From assembly GCA_002633005.1 (NCBI GenBank), contig NMRA01000290.1:329943-393942 (forward strand): 64,000 nt of DNA, given 5' to 3'. This document shows positions 12,301-27,300 of the stretch, one piece after another. Positions within the stretch are counted from its first letter, which is position 1. Each line of letters opens with the position of its first letter. The notes under the pieces are model-generated. The model worked only from the letters and a program-made list of their open reading frames with translations. It was not told where the DNA came from and did no database searches. Source of the DNA: Phoronis australis (taxonomy: Eukaryota; Phoronida; Phoronidae). Made by a program: the position numbers and the translations under genes.

Positions 12301-15300
12301 GATGGTGATAGCAAAAATTTAAAAAACGCTATGAAATTCTACAGGTGGTCTGCATGTTTCCACACAAAATACTCTATCCTAATTTAGTGACCTAGCAAAT
12401 TTCAAGACGTCCTCGGTATATGGGAATATGGATAATTGGTAAACAGTCTAATTTATATTATTTGTGTACCCGATTCAGGTTGTTTATTAGGCTAATTAGT
12501 CTCATTTTAAGGATCAAAGCAGTAGTAACCAATTTTATGAGGTTAGAACAACTTTCCTCAGAGTGTATTTATTTTTCAAGAGCAATGTCATCACATTCTT
12601 ATCCTTTGTTTGAAATGGGTTGCAAGAAATCAACTGGAAATGACCTGATGACCATACGCTTTCAGTGGCTGAAAATAACCACCTAGAAATCACTTCTTAA
12701 ATCTGCGTAAGGAACAAGATGAGGCCGACAGTAAGTGTTCTAAATCAAGTTCTTTTTCATACAAAATGTGCGAGTTTAAACACCTTTAAATGAGACACAT
12801 CTGCACTAGCTGCATGTGATAGCGGCTCAAGGAAAACCAGATAAGTGAGTGCCTTGGAATAAAGAGTTAAAAGACTGGACAACAAACAAAAGCACTTGTG
12901 CAAACCTACACTTGCAGTCGTGGAAGCACAAGGACGGTGTTTTTGGCATCGACCACCTTCTCTTCCGCCTGCTGTCGCCGTAGTCGATCGAGCTCTTTCT
13001 CGTGCTCAATCTCACAGAAGTAGTTAATAGCCTCCACATAGGTGGCAGTGCTGATGATGCCCTTATCCAGAGACTGTTCAAAGGTGACATTCAACGATTC
13101 AGGCGTTGCGTGCTTCTGAAATTATCAAAATAACAACCGTGTGACCATGCTGTATGTTTTTAACAGTTAACTTTTTTGGCATTTACGTAAACTTCTAAGA
13201 TCGCTCACTGAGGAGCCTTTTGGACTAAATACATCTCCACGAAAATACTCTCATCAGGTTCAAACATTCCCTTCCGATGATTAAAAAATTCCTTTCAAGG
13301 CTAGTCACTTTTAACTCTCAGAGACCTTTGGCTTCAGAAGGTTTTATTAACTGCAACAATCACTTCACCCTCACTCCCTACCAGTATTTACAGCCGCAGT
13401 GTGGCAAACAGAATGGATTAATCTATCGCACGTGCAGGGGTTTGTTTCAATACTATTTTAAAAAATATATTTTGTCAAGCAGTACTACCTTCAGCTGGTA
13501 TATGTAGACTACAGAAATATGGCGGAATCAGAAACCAATGTGGAAATTCTGATTAACATACGTAGCGGCTGCATTCCATATAATTAACTGAATTCACTTA
13601 CAAATATGTCCTGCATATCATGTATTATTACAATATCTTGGAAATACAAAAATACTAAACCTTATGAGGATTACTAGTTATAATAAGTTCTTCACCCTAA
13701 AAATTAACATATGAATACAGGTCACGAAAAGCATATTCAACAGAGATGAAAAAACCTAGTGAAATGTAACAAAGTAGAGTTGCTGGCTAATAGTACAAAA
13801 AGATGTTTGCAAAATTTAAAAGTTAACTCAATGAACAAACTCAATCACTAGTAGTTGTGACAACGTGCATTATTTTAGTAAAAGTCATTTCATATCAATC
13901 ACGGACCTACAAGGGGGTGGGGTAGCATTATATGATCAAAAGTAATTTAAATATACAGTCACACAACAAAGTTCAACAATTTTATAGTTCACAACTTGAT
14001 TACCGCTACGAAAACTTACAAATCAGCTGCCTGTTTCATCAAAGGTCGTGTACCTGGTTGTATCGAAGTCGTATGTGATTGCAAATGCAAGAAGTGTATT
14101 GACAGGAACACAACAGCACATAACAGCAGCTAAACGATAATTTGACTCCAATCCTTATTCACATTTATCAACTCTAACCATCTAAATGAAATACGTGTCA
14201 ATAAAAAAATTAAACATACGACTGTAGCCCCTTTCATACCAATAGAGCATTTGACCCTTGATGAGACAGAATCCAGGCTTTCACACCCCAAAAACAGAAA
14301 CTGAAACATCCACGTACAACAAAAAGATGCAAGTCGTGTCGCAGTAAAAAAACATACGGCGACACTTCAAAGGATGTAAAATCTCACAAGTGCATACCTG
14401 GACCTGATTAAGAGCAATATCGTGCATGAGTTTGGAGATGTTGTTCACGTTCTGCAGCACCATTTTGTACCTATGTTGGTATGTATGCTACAGTGGAGAG
14501 AGGGGACGGGAGAGAGAGAGAGAGAGAGAGAGAAGATGGGTTACATAAAGGACTACGACAGCGGGCAAAGGCTACACGATACACTAGAGGGAGACTGCGC
14601 ATGCTCAACAACCAGCGTAACTGTAATGTTGGCAATGTGTAGCACCTTTTATATGAAATTCATTCTCAGAGCATCTGTACCCAACTAAATGTTTGATGAA
14701 ATAGGTTGGGGACTGGTGGAAATGCCTTGAAAGCGACACTGTCCACGGTGACGGTGTTCTTACTCAGATTGCATTGTGCTTAGTCGGTTCCCCGTGGTGT
14801 GAAAAGGTCCTGTCTTTTTCATCGCGATTTTGCACTGGTCAGAAAAAATAATTCAAGTTTTGAAATAAGGAAAATGACATTCATCATTTTCTTTCACTGG
14901 ACAATGATCAGGGTAGTCGTCAGTGGTGGTACATCTTATTTGAATTGTCACACATTCATGACCCTCAAAAAGCATGCGCAGTCTCACATTAATACATAGA
15001 ATGACATGATCACACGTTATCAAAAACACACTTTATGGTACAGGGAAACATATGGCATGATTATACCATGTTGAAGTGCCACTCAAATGTCATTGTGAGC
15101 AAAGGGTTTTTGACCCACCCTTCCACAAATCATGCCATTTCTTAAGAAATAAAAACAAGCACACAGGTGTGAACACGTTCAAACCCCAAAACACCAGATT
15201 TTTTTAGTTTGGGGAGCCTATTTACCAACTTGCCACATTGCTTTTGGCGCCTTGTGACAACCTACGCCGACCAACTTTCAGTACACTACTACATTTGGTA

Positions 15301-18300
15301 GTTCTACTGAAGACTAATTCTAACCAGAAAAAAACGAGTGAGGGCCACGTTGTAGCCACTGGGGGGGTAATACAAAAGACGGCATTTCTGATTTTGAAAG
15401 TTGCCTAGCATAATGGGTCTTTTGTGGCTTAAACGTTACCAAACACAAACAGTGAGAAAAGCCCAAAAAGCACAATTCATTTGGTTCTGGTCGGTGAATT
15501 GATGCAGTGGTGTGGTATGTTTGGTGGCTTACTTTTTAAAAACAAAATTCACCCATTACCCACTAAAGTAATGCAGCAATGGTTGTTTTTAAAAACAATT
15601 CACCCAACTAATATCCTGAGGCAATGTCATTTTCTTTTTTTACAAAACTTCACCTAACATGTTGGTTTTTAAGTGGCATGCAGCTTCAAAAGTGATGTGG
15701 GTTCAGACCATAACCAATAGAATGCACCATGCTAGCAGATCATAAAAATGTTACAAAGAACACAATAAACACAGACATCTAAGCTATCATGCACCAACTG
15801 CAGATTAAACAATATTTTGGAAATGACACACAATTAATCATCTAATCAGGCATTAACTGCATTAAAATATTTTGATAGCATTTAACTAAATCAAAAAAAT
15901 TGAATAATACTCAAAATTACCACAGGTGTACTATGAAATAAGACTGAATTTTTAGTTATTATGCAAGTGTGAAAAGTTGTGTAAAAATGGCATTTGTTCC
16001 AGGGAAAAACAAAAATCCATTAAAAGATAACATTTAGAAAATCAGAGGAATTTGTACAACACCTGGAAGTTCAACATATAAAAAATAATTATTTGTAGAC
16101 GTTCTGGTACATGTTTGCAGGCCGCCCAGGTGAGCCCATTGCAAAGTTCAACATAAAAGTAAAATGTAAAAATAAATAATTTATAAAAGAAGCTGAAATT
16201 GCAATCCATAAGTCGTTGGAATTTAGTTGAAAATATTAAGTTGTGAAAAAATATGCTGGTAGAGCTTTAATTACTGAAATCAATCAATCAATCAACAAAT
16301 GTCTACCTTGCCTGACAGTTGATACATGTTGAAAAACACATAGAGGTCTCTAGCAGCTAACTACAAGGGAACAGAGGTTGGTTAGTTCTACAGAGGAAAT
16401 CACACAGGGAAGGTTTACAAGGAAAGAATGTCAAACTTTTAGAGATCCCTTTAGTAATCACAAATGATCACTGAATCAGATTGATCAATGCAGACAGTCT
16501 CGTAAGCAAGTAAGACACTGAGCATTTAAGTTTTCTTACTTTTTTGATAACTACTGTTTAAAAAGGTAAGGTTGTCATGGTAACCTAAGTTTCATAAAAC
16601 AACAATTATTGTTTCATTCTTCAGCAATGAAACTTTTGATAACTTTCACAATTAATTTTCAGTGAAGCAGTCACTTTTCACAAGATGCCACTTTAAGATT
16701 TTGATCTCATACTAGAAAACCATGAACAAACTTTGGTTGATTCACATTATTCACTTAGTTATCGTGGTATCACTCCATGTACGGTAAAAGGTTGGTTTTA
16801 ATGTATTTTTCGAAAAAAAAAAATTCACATTTTACCAGAGCAAAGAATTCAATATACGGTACTGAAATCTAAGTGATCTCAACATGACTGTGTGTGGCAA
16901 CACATCTCAACATGACTGTGTGTGGAAACACATCTCAACATGACTGTGTGTGGCAACACATCTCAACATGACTGTGTGTGTGGCAACACATGACAAGAAT
17001 AGAGTGGCTTTTGCTGCATAAATGCTCTTTTGTCAATTTGAAATTCTTTCCTGGTTAAGGTTAAGCAAAGTGCACATTGGTTATTAAGACATGAGATCAA
17101 ATGAAACAATTAACTCTATCTAAGTTGCTGTTTGTCTGACTAGACACCGAAATGAACCAAGTAACCCTAACTAAAACAAGGTATTGAAAAGTTTGACTAC
17201 TTAAGGTGTCAAGCATCAGTTAAATCAACCCAGTGGTAAACCCTAACTAATAGATGGTGTATAAGTGGCTGCATATTGGTAAACATGGATGCTTTCCATT
17301 AAAAGCAGGGGGTAACTATAAACAAAAACCCTAAAGTCTACATAGTTTTATCAACAAGTAGCACTATAAAAAACATGCCACAAACCTTAGTCTTTTCCTT
17401 CTTTAAAATACTTTTGTTAACACGTCCCGAGACTGCACTGCCCCGTTGAAGTTTCTCCATGGCGTCTTGGATGTGAATTTTAAACGAGGTTATCCACCTG
17501 GAAATGATTTCATTAAGAATGAATGTCGGTCCACATGCGTAAATTTGGGCCTACTCACCAATGTCCAACACAGTATATTTTTTCAAAACAAGTTAATAAA
17601 GACAAAGACACTTGTGCCCAACCTTTAGACACACAGAGGTGCCTCCAGATTTCCTTTGTACACACTAGGTATATACAGGGCTCAGAATGACCAATGACAC
17701 AAAAAGAGGAAAATTTTCCAGGTGATGCACCCATCATTCCACAAATGAACAGGCATGTGTGATAGAAATATTTTTTGTGTTGTAAAATTTAAGTGAAGTA
17801 AACATTTTTGCATGAATAAAGTAAAAATAACAATAAAACTGATGAAAGGGGAGAAAACTAGGAATCAAATAAGAGAAAATCGAAACCAAGAAAGACGAAA
17901 ATTCCAAGCCCTGATAGACCGGGTAGTAAACCAATTTTTGTCAACCCACATACCATTTTAATAACTTACGAGTCATGTAACTGCCCTTTAGTTTTGCTCA
18001 AGTATTATAAAGGCGCATGTGCCCAAATTCAAATATAAGGGGTTAGAGCAGTTATACATTTCAGCAAAAGGAATTTCACCTTTTAGGAAGGCATTACATA
18101 TGCAATAGATTCCCAGTAGAACAAAGGCATGGAATGTACACCCACATTTTCTACTTCAGTGAAACAGTGAGGAGCTGAGAGAGTGAAAGATATTTCACAA
18201 ATCTCTAACCGGGAATCGGATACAATACACTCGGATAACAACACGATGGCACAAGAAGCATAGTATCTTGATTATAATCTAGTGCAGATACCAGAGAGTA

Positions 18301-21300
18301 AACATCGGCAGCGAGACAGACTTGTGAATTCATGTGTACAATGTTGCAGCAACAATGGCAAGACACTCGCATATCTCAGTGGAAATGAGTACAATCTATG
18401 CGTTCTCAAAAGAACATCTCAGGTTACTATGAAATTTGCCATTGTACCAAATCATAGCATTTTTTATCAATGACTTCTGGATCATTACCCTTTTGTTTCT
18501 ATGTCACCCTTTTAAGAAATTGAATACAGAGAGGCACCCTTTCATAGGAAAATCATTTGGAAAAGGCATAGTTTTGGTGTCCATGGAAAAAAACACCCAT
18601 GTGAGCAGCAAGTCCCGTATGCACGACCAACTGAAGTAGCCCCTGACATGCATCCAGTAGATACAAACACAAAACACACCAAACGTTTACTGTAGACAAC
18701 AAACAGTGTCCCTTATCACTCACTTTTCCAGCCACTGGCTACAGACTTTCTTGACCCTTACTTTCCTCTCTGGTCCCTCAATGCTCCATACGTCCCAATT
18801 ATCCATCTCCTTGGGAAAGTAGTCGTTGGGGTCATTGACACCCATGAAGTGGAAGATCTCCATACACAGTCGCCTTAGCTCCATGGAGCCATCAACAAAC
18901 TGCGCCATCAGTTCCATAACAAACTCCTTAGTATTCAGTTGCATAACATTTAACAGATTTAGACACTCGATGATAAACTGGCCATCCAATGGATCACCAG
19001 AGGAGGGTGGGTTACGCGCCGGGTTGAGAGTCGCCAGTGTCGTCTTGATGACAGAGTTTCGTGTGTTATTCTCAAAAGTTTCCTCTTGGTACAATTTTTT
19101 GATTGCCCCCACGACTTGCGGTTTTAAGCTTCTGTCCGCCACCTGGACTAGCCGCAACAGCATTTGTACAAAAGCATCCACAGTCCATGGCTTGGGAAGA
19201 GTCTGAAAAGATCGGGGAAAAGTTGTTGTCTTTGCAAGTCGTAAGCTGGAGAGCTCCATACGCATATAAAGTATCAACAGTTTCTAATTGGACGAAAAGA
19301 ACGACTGCATTTTTTGAGCCACTTAGACAAATAACAATAAAGAAGAGAATGGCCATTAAAAAGCATCATGAACAAAAATTGCAACAAAACAAAATTATAC
19401 AAAAACGCCCCGAGCAAGGTTTGCATTGAAAACTTCATGATTGTGTTTATGAAGTGTGGATATCCTTATTATTCACCAGTGCCTCTATATCATTTGTGTT
19501 CTCTAGTACATCTTTCTAGGAAATAATTGCAAGCCTGTCATGTGAAAGCAATTTCAGCAATGAAAATGCCCCGTACAAAAAAGTTCGTGAAACTCCATTA
19601 ACTCAATATGTACTTATGAATGAAAACCATGAGACACCCCAGTCTATATTTCAAGCCGACGGGGATGAATGGAAACAATCTCATTACATTTACCGCGTAA
19701 GCATGGTGAGCACAAATTTGGACATTTATTAGAAGCATTACGGTATCTTGTAGCACTAGCAGCGTTACAACTGCACAATGCACACTCAGGTAATGGTTTG
19801 GCACCTTTAACCTCATGTAGGAAATAAAGCATTCGTGCATCCTACCTCAATTCAACATGAACAAAACAAGAACTATTACAATTCTAAATGACAACTTGAA
19901 CACAATTGTGACCATCCTACTACAGGCTGCCTTCCACTTGAAGAAGGCCAGGACATAACAGTAACCCAACTAGGAAACTCAGTGATCCTTTGAGGCTGCA
20001 GCCGCTGGCGCACATGGTGTATCAGGGATCTGGCACCACATGGTCGTTTAACAAATATACCCAACTGTCGCAACCTGTCATACATTTCCTGAGGAAAACA
20101 ATAGAACTAGAGATTTCTTTACTGTCATGGGAAAACAGGTTTGGAGGAAGTTTAAGAAGCACACATGTAAATCCAGTTTAAGCCACGCAACCACTAAGAG
20201 TTCACTAAAAACTACTTTTCATTCCAATAAGCTATCTAAAAAATACAATAAATTAGAACTAAGGCTACTCATCTCTTCAAAATATGGATCAAAAAGTTTT
20301 CCGTATCATGGTGAAACTATTCATGCTGCTACAAGGATTATCCAAGACATTTACGTCAAGAATTGTACTAGAAAATCACAAGGCTAACAAGTTGTTCCAA
20401 AATCTGATCTACTCAGACGGCGCATTTCGTGCATATTTATTATGCTTATACCTTCTCGAGGCTTAGCCGCCTACCATCCCAACGTTTGTACTAAAAAAAT
20501 TACCACATCGAACAATAGGCCAACGAAGTTTGAAATATATGGGCCAGTGAAGATCGAGATAATTCTACAATGCTTAGTCAGTGCATCACTCCGACTGAGG
20601 AATTTCAATACAAGGGAGCATACCAAAATACCTATTGCCCATGCATGGAGAAACCAGATGAGAAACGGCATTCTTGTGCCACACTGAGAAATTCGTTACA
20701 GCAGCTTCAACTCACATTATGGTTGCAATTTGGAAAGTACTTGTCAAACCACACTTCTCCCTTGAACTGCATGATAAAGTCAGGAACAGGCGTTGGCTCC
20801 CGGGGTGGAGGAGGGGTGGGTGTCGGGGGTGGGGGAGTTCGCTCCCTAGGCGGGGGTGGTGGCGGTCTAGAGACAAACTTGACGATGGGCCGCTGAGGCT
20901 TGATAACTCTCTTTGCTTTGGGAGGCTCAGGCACCGGCTCCTCCTGAGGGGGCTCAGGAATCTAGAGAACGGATTGACCAATAGATGTCAGTAAGGGTAA
21001 CAAAGTTCAAAAGTTAACAAAATAAATGCATTAATTGTTTATTAGAATGTGTTCAAACACAACCAAAACAAATGTTTGTCATAGACAGCAGATGCTATAG
21101 ACAACAGTCTCTGTCTGATGTTGGAATAAATGGTAATCGTTCTACATGACATTGATCATATTAATTTAGTGTGCGCAATACATAGCCTCAATTTAGAATA
21201 CATACCAGAACAACAAAGCCATTTGAACATATTAGAACATGACTGTTTCATAGGACACAAATCAGATTATATCAAATGCAAGACTGATAGTGTCAAAACA

Positions 21301-24300
21301 ACACCTATCATAGATATGCATAACCATACCACTACTGCAATGTGTGTGTTTTCATTTTGAAAGTGTGCAAGCTTGTGCTCATTACAACAATGAGTGGTGA
21401 CATTAAAACAAGCTGAAAATCAAAGACGGTAAGTAAATGTGAAAAATAAAAGTGCTGAAATACTGCTGCTGAAAATAGAATTTCAAATTTAACTCAAACA
21501 ATGCAAACATAATGGGTGAATGGCTACCACTAGGTGGTGCTAGTGATGAAAAGGGACTAGAGTGTTGGTAACAAAATAAAAGGTCCCTGTGATCTGAATG
21601 CTTTTCTACAAGCAAAACTAATGTTTTATGTGTGCTACCAAGTGAATTTCGAGTTCAGCATTGACATAAATCGACACAACAAAATTGCCTGTAAAAGGAC
21701 TTCAAAGAAATGGCCACATAATACAGACACACAAATAGTGCTAAAGTACACCAATTCTCAGGGAGGATAGACAGAATATTTCAATGACATCATAAGCAAC
21801 AAAAATGCAAACAAGCAAACAAAATTCAACATAACAAAAACAGCAACCTGATTCCTCTGAAAAACAGAAAAAATCATTTTTAATTAAATACAACACTTAG
21901 CTGTGGCTTTTATGGAAAACTCTTAACTTTAATACAAAATCACCCTATTAGATCTTTAATCTGACAGCTAGGAGTGTTTCAAGAAAGGCACCTTAAGTTG
22001 GCCGAAATTTGGACTTGCACTCCACACCACTATTTCTGAAAATAATAAAAATCTCACAAGAAAAAAGTGCTAAGTTTCCTAGAATATATATGTTACTGCT
22101 CAGAGGCAGTTTCTATAAATTATTTCTAGACTGTGATGAGGTCATAATTACTTGGCTAAACCTTTTTTCAGGTACTGTGAAGTGGAAGTGTGAGGCCAGA
22201 TTTCTGTCTTCAAAATCTTAAGTCACTTCATGAAACAGACCCCAGGTCGTCTGTTGTGAAAACTACTTTTGGTTATAGTTTTATGTCAAGTACTGAGGAC
22301 TAATTAACACTAAAAATATTGCTAAGGTTAGAAATGGTCTCACATGTCTAATGTAGAGATTTGATAGAATTTTAACAGGAAGACCAATTATGATCATTCC
22401 CAGAATAAAAAACAACAACGCAAAAGGATGCTTCTACGTGACCAATGCACACAGTGAAGAAATCTCCACAATGGCAAAGCAGCAAAAAAAAGCTGTTACT
22501 CTGTTTTAAATACACCATGAAACACAACTTAGCAATACCTTTATCATGACCCCATCATCACGCAATGACATGCGGCTACGATTGCTCCGCGGCGACACAG
22601 AAGGCAGCAAAGTATGTTCTTCACTGAGAAATTCTTGTGTCTATAGGCGACAAGGGGAATAGGAAAAACACGACAAGAACACTTGAAGTTCACGTGCGAT
22701 CAACAAAACTTAACAACACACTCCAAATCAGACCAGGCAATGTGCTAACTAAAAGTACATTTTCCTATCAAATTTAATCTAGCAGTAGGAAACCATCTCT
22801 CAAAACTTTAAAGAAATTGCCCAGGTATCTTCTCGAGAAAAGCCCCGACTCATAGGTCAGTGACATCAACGATTTCATCATTAATATTTGACTAGAAAGA
22901 TCCTGTTGCACCAAGCTCGATCTTGGAATGTCTAGCATGTGTCAACATCCTGACAAAGCAAGCTGGAAACAGACAGAAATGGGCAACTTTGGCTAAAAAC
23001 AAGCCTTGAATATAACGCTGATCACAGGTTTGTTCTCGGACTATACCATGCTTTACTAGTCAATTCCAAATACCTGTTACTTTCATTTTCAAGATAGTAC
23101 TTACATGTACTTTGGTGTGATGGGACCCTAAGCCCCAAATACACACAGGCAATGGAGATTATTTTTCTTTTAACTGCATTGCTTAAACCTTGGCCACAAA
23201 TGCTCGACTTACAAACTGGTGTCGGCCCTGTTTTTTTGCTATTTTGTATGGCCTCTTAAAGTGGCCAGTCCAAGAGAATACAGCGTTCCAATACCATTCC
23301 ATCAGAGCGATGGTATTCTAAGATTTTTACATAGTACCCTTTACGAAAACCCTCTTTGCAGGGCGGACACATGGATGCCTTTCAAACAATTACTACGCAA
23401 AAGATTTAATTGGATAGAGGTCAGTTGGTGATGTAAATTAGCCTCAAGCAGTTCTTGAGATAGCATTCATAGAAATGCTTCATGGTCAGAGATTCCTATG
23501 GCCTTCATAGGAACACTGGAATTGGTTCATAAGGAAATCATAAGGTGCTCATAAGGCAGAAGTACATAATTCCTGCATCTACATCTTTCTTAAAGGTATA
23601 AGCCAACTGTGCACCATGCAAATTTTCTGTCGGTGCAAGGCTTTCAAAGAGAAAAAATCTGACATGGGACCCGAAGGGAAATGTGTATTTAGGGAAAGCC
23701 AATGAAGCAAGCAAAAACATCATCTGTTTCAATAAATTTTCGAGAAGATGAATCCGCAGACACAAAGAATTTTCAAGAGTTAAAGACAGCAGCCATTTCC
23801 CCAATAAAATATGCCAAAGATGGAAGTAGTTTTTTACGAACGGCACCCGAGTCTCACAAGCTGAACATAGGGATACAACTGAAAAACATTAAAATTTTCT
23901 CATGAGTGCCTAAAGATGTTCCTGTGACTTAAAAAACAGCGAACCATTTTTTTAGAACACTGTAAGAGACTATGCCCCCTCCACAAGAGACCTCCCATCT
24001 TAGGAAGTTGTAGGAAGTGGGCGATTAATATGATCCCATTGTTTTTACAAATCTTTGTGACTGCAGCCTTAGAGAATAAGTGTTGTTGGCTTCACTAATA
24101 TTTCAAATGCAAATTATTTATTTTTTAAAAAAGACGAGGAAAATTCAGAAATGTGGTAATTAGGCACAGTTGTCTACAAACAGCATGATTACAATTCAGG
24201 GAATTTCATCTACAGCGCTGCTGTCATTTTTTAAATGCATTGTGGGACTGTTGACGGCTCGTGACATCACAGATAACTTGAAACAATGACAGACAACAAC

Positions 24301-27300
24301 AAGTGTCACTTGCGCGCACTCAAAATGAATGGGCGTGGGTACAATGCGACATACCTTTTAGTGTGTGTACGACTAAGCAACCATAGGACAAAAACAAGAG
24401 ATTGCGAGTCTCAAAATTTGTCAAATAAATACTTGATAGATTTGGACTATCAAACTTAATCTTTTGTGAGAAAGATTCTCAAGCATGCACCATTCAATCA
24501 CATCAAACACAAAAACCTATAAATCAGTCCGTAGGTTATCTACGGTGTCACTGTAAGCTAATGAGCCGACAACCATCACGCACTTGAAATAAGACAGCAG
24601 CACCCTAGATGAAATCTCCTAAATTCGGTGAGCCACTTTTACTTGGGAACCCAAGAGAGCCAAAGCAAATTAGAAACTCCAAACTGACAGCCTGAAGTGC
24701 CGAAGGAAAACCCAATAAGACAGCACGAACAGTATTTCTATATCACCTTCAGCTAATAGATTTTTGTTCACAAAGTTTTACCTAAGAGAAACATATTTGT
24801 CTACTGGAATTGATGATGCAGTGAAAACAGCATGTGTATACTTTTAAGGCTATTTCAGAACATACGATACCAAGTGTAACAAAAACAAACAAAAGATCAA
24901 CAGTAGAGCAAACCATAATCTCATAACTCTGAAAAAAGAAAGACATTCAAATTTCAATATTACACACACAATGGATTTTTTTATATAAGCAAAGATTGAT
25001 TTCAACACGATGACCAAAAACTTTTAATTATATTTTCAATTTCAAGAATACGGTAGGTCTTTTATGCATGACCTGTTTTTGGTAACTTGTTAGTTTTACG
25101 TTGACATTCAAGGACGAACTGATACAGAGTTCTCTACTTTTTATGGACGCAACAAGTTTCACAATAAACAGCTTATTATTTAAAATGACTTATTCTTATT
25201 AAAATGACATAGGCAAAAAATTGAATTTCGGACCTCAAAAGCGAGGCCCCCTATATTAATATAGGAAGCCTCGCCGAAAGGAGGCCGGAGAGCGGGGCTG
25301 CCTATATTAATATAGGTGGCCCCGCCGAAAGGAGGCCGGAGAGCGGGGCCCCCTATATTAATATAGGGGGCCTCGCTTTTGAGGTCCGAAATTCAATTTT
25401 TTGCCTATGTCATTTTAATAAGAATAACTCATTTTAAATAATAAGCTGTTAATACAATTTTAACCAAGACGGATCAAAATATCAATCAAATAAAGTAATA
25501 GCTTCCATTTGACTACGACAAAATAAATGTATTGTAAGCACCACAAGGATATGATACCTTTGTCCATTGATGTAATGGGCTGTACCCCACTGTCTGTGAC
25601 CTAGCTGAATGAGTGTCGCAACTACGACTGAGGAAAGAATGTGCCTAGGTGAGGACAGAGAACAGTGCATGTGTAACGAGACGACAATTTTAACATCTCA
25701 TCAACTGCATCAGAAGATCTCACTCAAGTTTTAGACAATTACCATAACGATATGAATGACAGAGCTCAAATTGCAAGAAAGACAATTCGTTTAAAAATCT
25801 AACACTGTATACTTAAGTAAAGTCATCTTACTGTAATCAGACTTCAATTATTCGTTCCTTATTCAATTTTAACATGACGCCAAAAAGTACACAATGTTAC
25901 AAAAGCAGCCACTCCCATGATTTGCATTTTCTATTTTTTATAATCTATAAAATTGTTTCATTGATATTCAGATAATAACTCTCTTCAGATTATTAGTATG
26001 TTATAAGGAAGCCAAACATCTGCATAACTAGTAGAATTCAACTCAGTCACTAAAAGTATACTACATTTTCCATGAAGAGAGTACAATTTAATTTTAAACT
26101 GTTTATCAACCTGTCATTGAAGTGGTCCTGTAACCATGTCTTTACCAAAAATTAGCAAAAAGATATGAGGCACATCATGACGAAACAAAGGCAACACTGA
26201 GCTTATTATTTTCATAGTTTAGTGATAATAACAGCCAGCTTACAAAAAAATCTCACACCAAGCACACAAATTAATATACAAAATATGCAATGAAACATTT
26301 AGAAAATGTTGAAAAGCCTGTCATTCTTACAATATCTTGAAAGAAGGACTTCATTCGAAGGATAAAACTTATTTCAAAGAGGATAACGGATTATACGAAA
26401 AAAATCACAACTTTTTAAAGAAATCAGCAAATATTTCCTCAAAACATTTCAGGTGGCATGTTTCAGTGTCAATTATAAATTATGAGCTGATAAGTGATAT
26501 TTTGCATGTGATGTTTTCCACTCTCTTTAATACTTTTGAAGCATTGAAAATAGTCGAGAGTTTCCAATGTTGCTATGAAAAAACAACTAAGAAGCCATCT
26601 CTTGTTTAACTCAAATAATGATAACCTCGGCAAGATAGGAGTGTTTTATCAATATTTTTGCAAAAACAAATCGTGTGAAAATAGAACAAATTACCAATTT
26701 TGAATATTTAAATACCACATCTAGCCCTGTTACTTGGCACAGACGATTTTTTATAGCTCCTTCCTTGAATGCTACAGCACCCTCTCTAATTCTGTGTCAC
26801 TTAATATCCAAAATGCTACCCATCTGTAGGGCAATAAACCCGCTGTTGAACGCTGTTTCCACTTTAATCACAACTTTACTTTAAAATTAGTCTGCCATTT
26901 GTCATTCTAATGACATTGAATTTTTTAATCGCAATCTATTTTGGCTGGGTTATGCTACCAGCTATGTTTCAGTGTAAACCAACAGGTAAGTGGTCGAAAT
27001 GAGTACGCTTGGTGTATTGAGAGGAAAGTAGTACAGGGATATAAATAGAAAATTGTGTAACAGAAAAATTATTCCTACAACTTCATTTAAGTAAAATTTT
27101 ACACTGTGACACAGATGGTTACAATGCAGGTATAAACAAACTTGAAAAGATGAGGGAGACAGTGATAAGTTGTTCTTTTGTTCAAGTCGGCACAGAAGTG
27201 TGTTAGAGGCCCTCGATTTCGAAACCTAGGTCAACCCTTCAATGCATTTTCTACCTCCACAATGAGGATGCATAAATTGAATGTAATTGACCAAGTACCC

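Noticed and set aside
18826-19206. 126-codon plus-strand open frame
   Set aside because: It is the antisense shadow of exon 31, which has splice sites and phase support.
20570-20896. Gly-rich plus-strand open frame
   Set aside because: It is the complement of the Pro-rich exon 28 and has no support of its own.
25566-25597. Small minus-strand exon reading WGTAHYINGQ
   Set aside because: The phase does not fit the phase-0 neighbours (exons 26 and 27).
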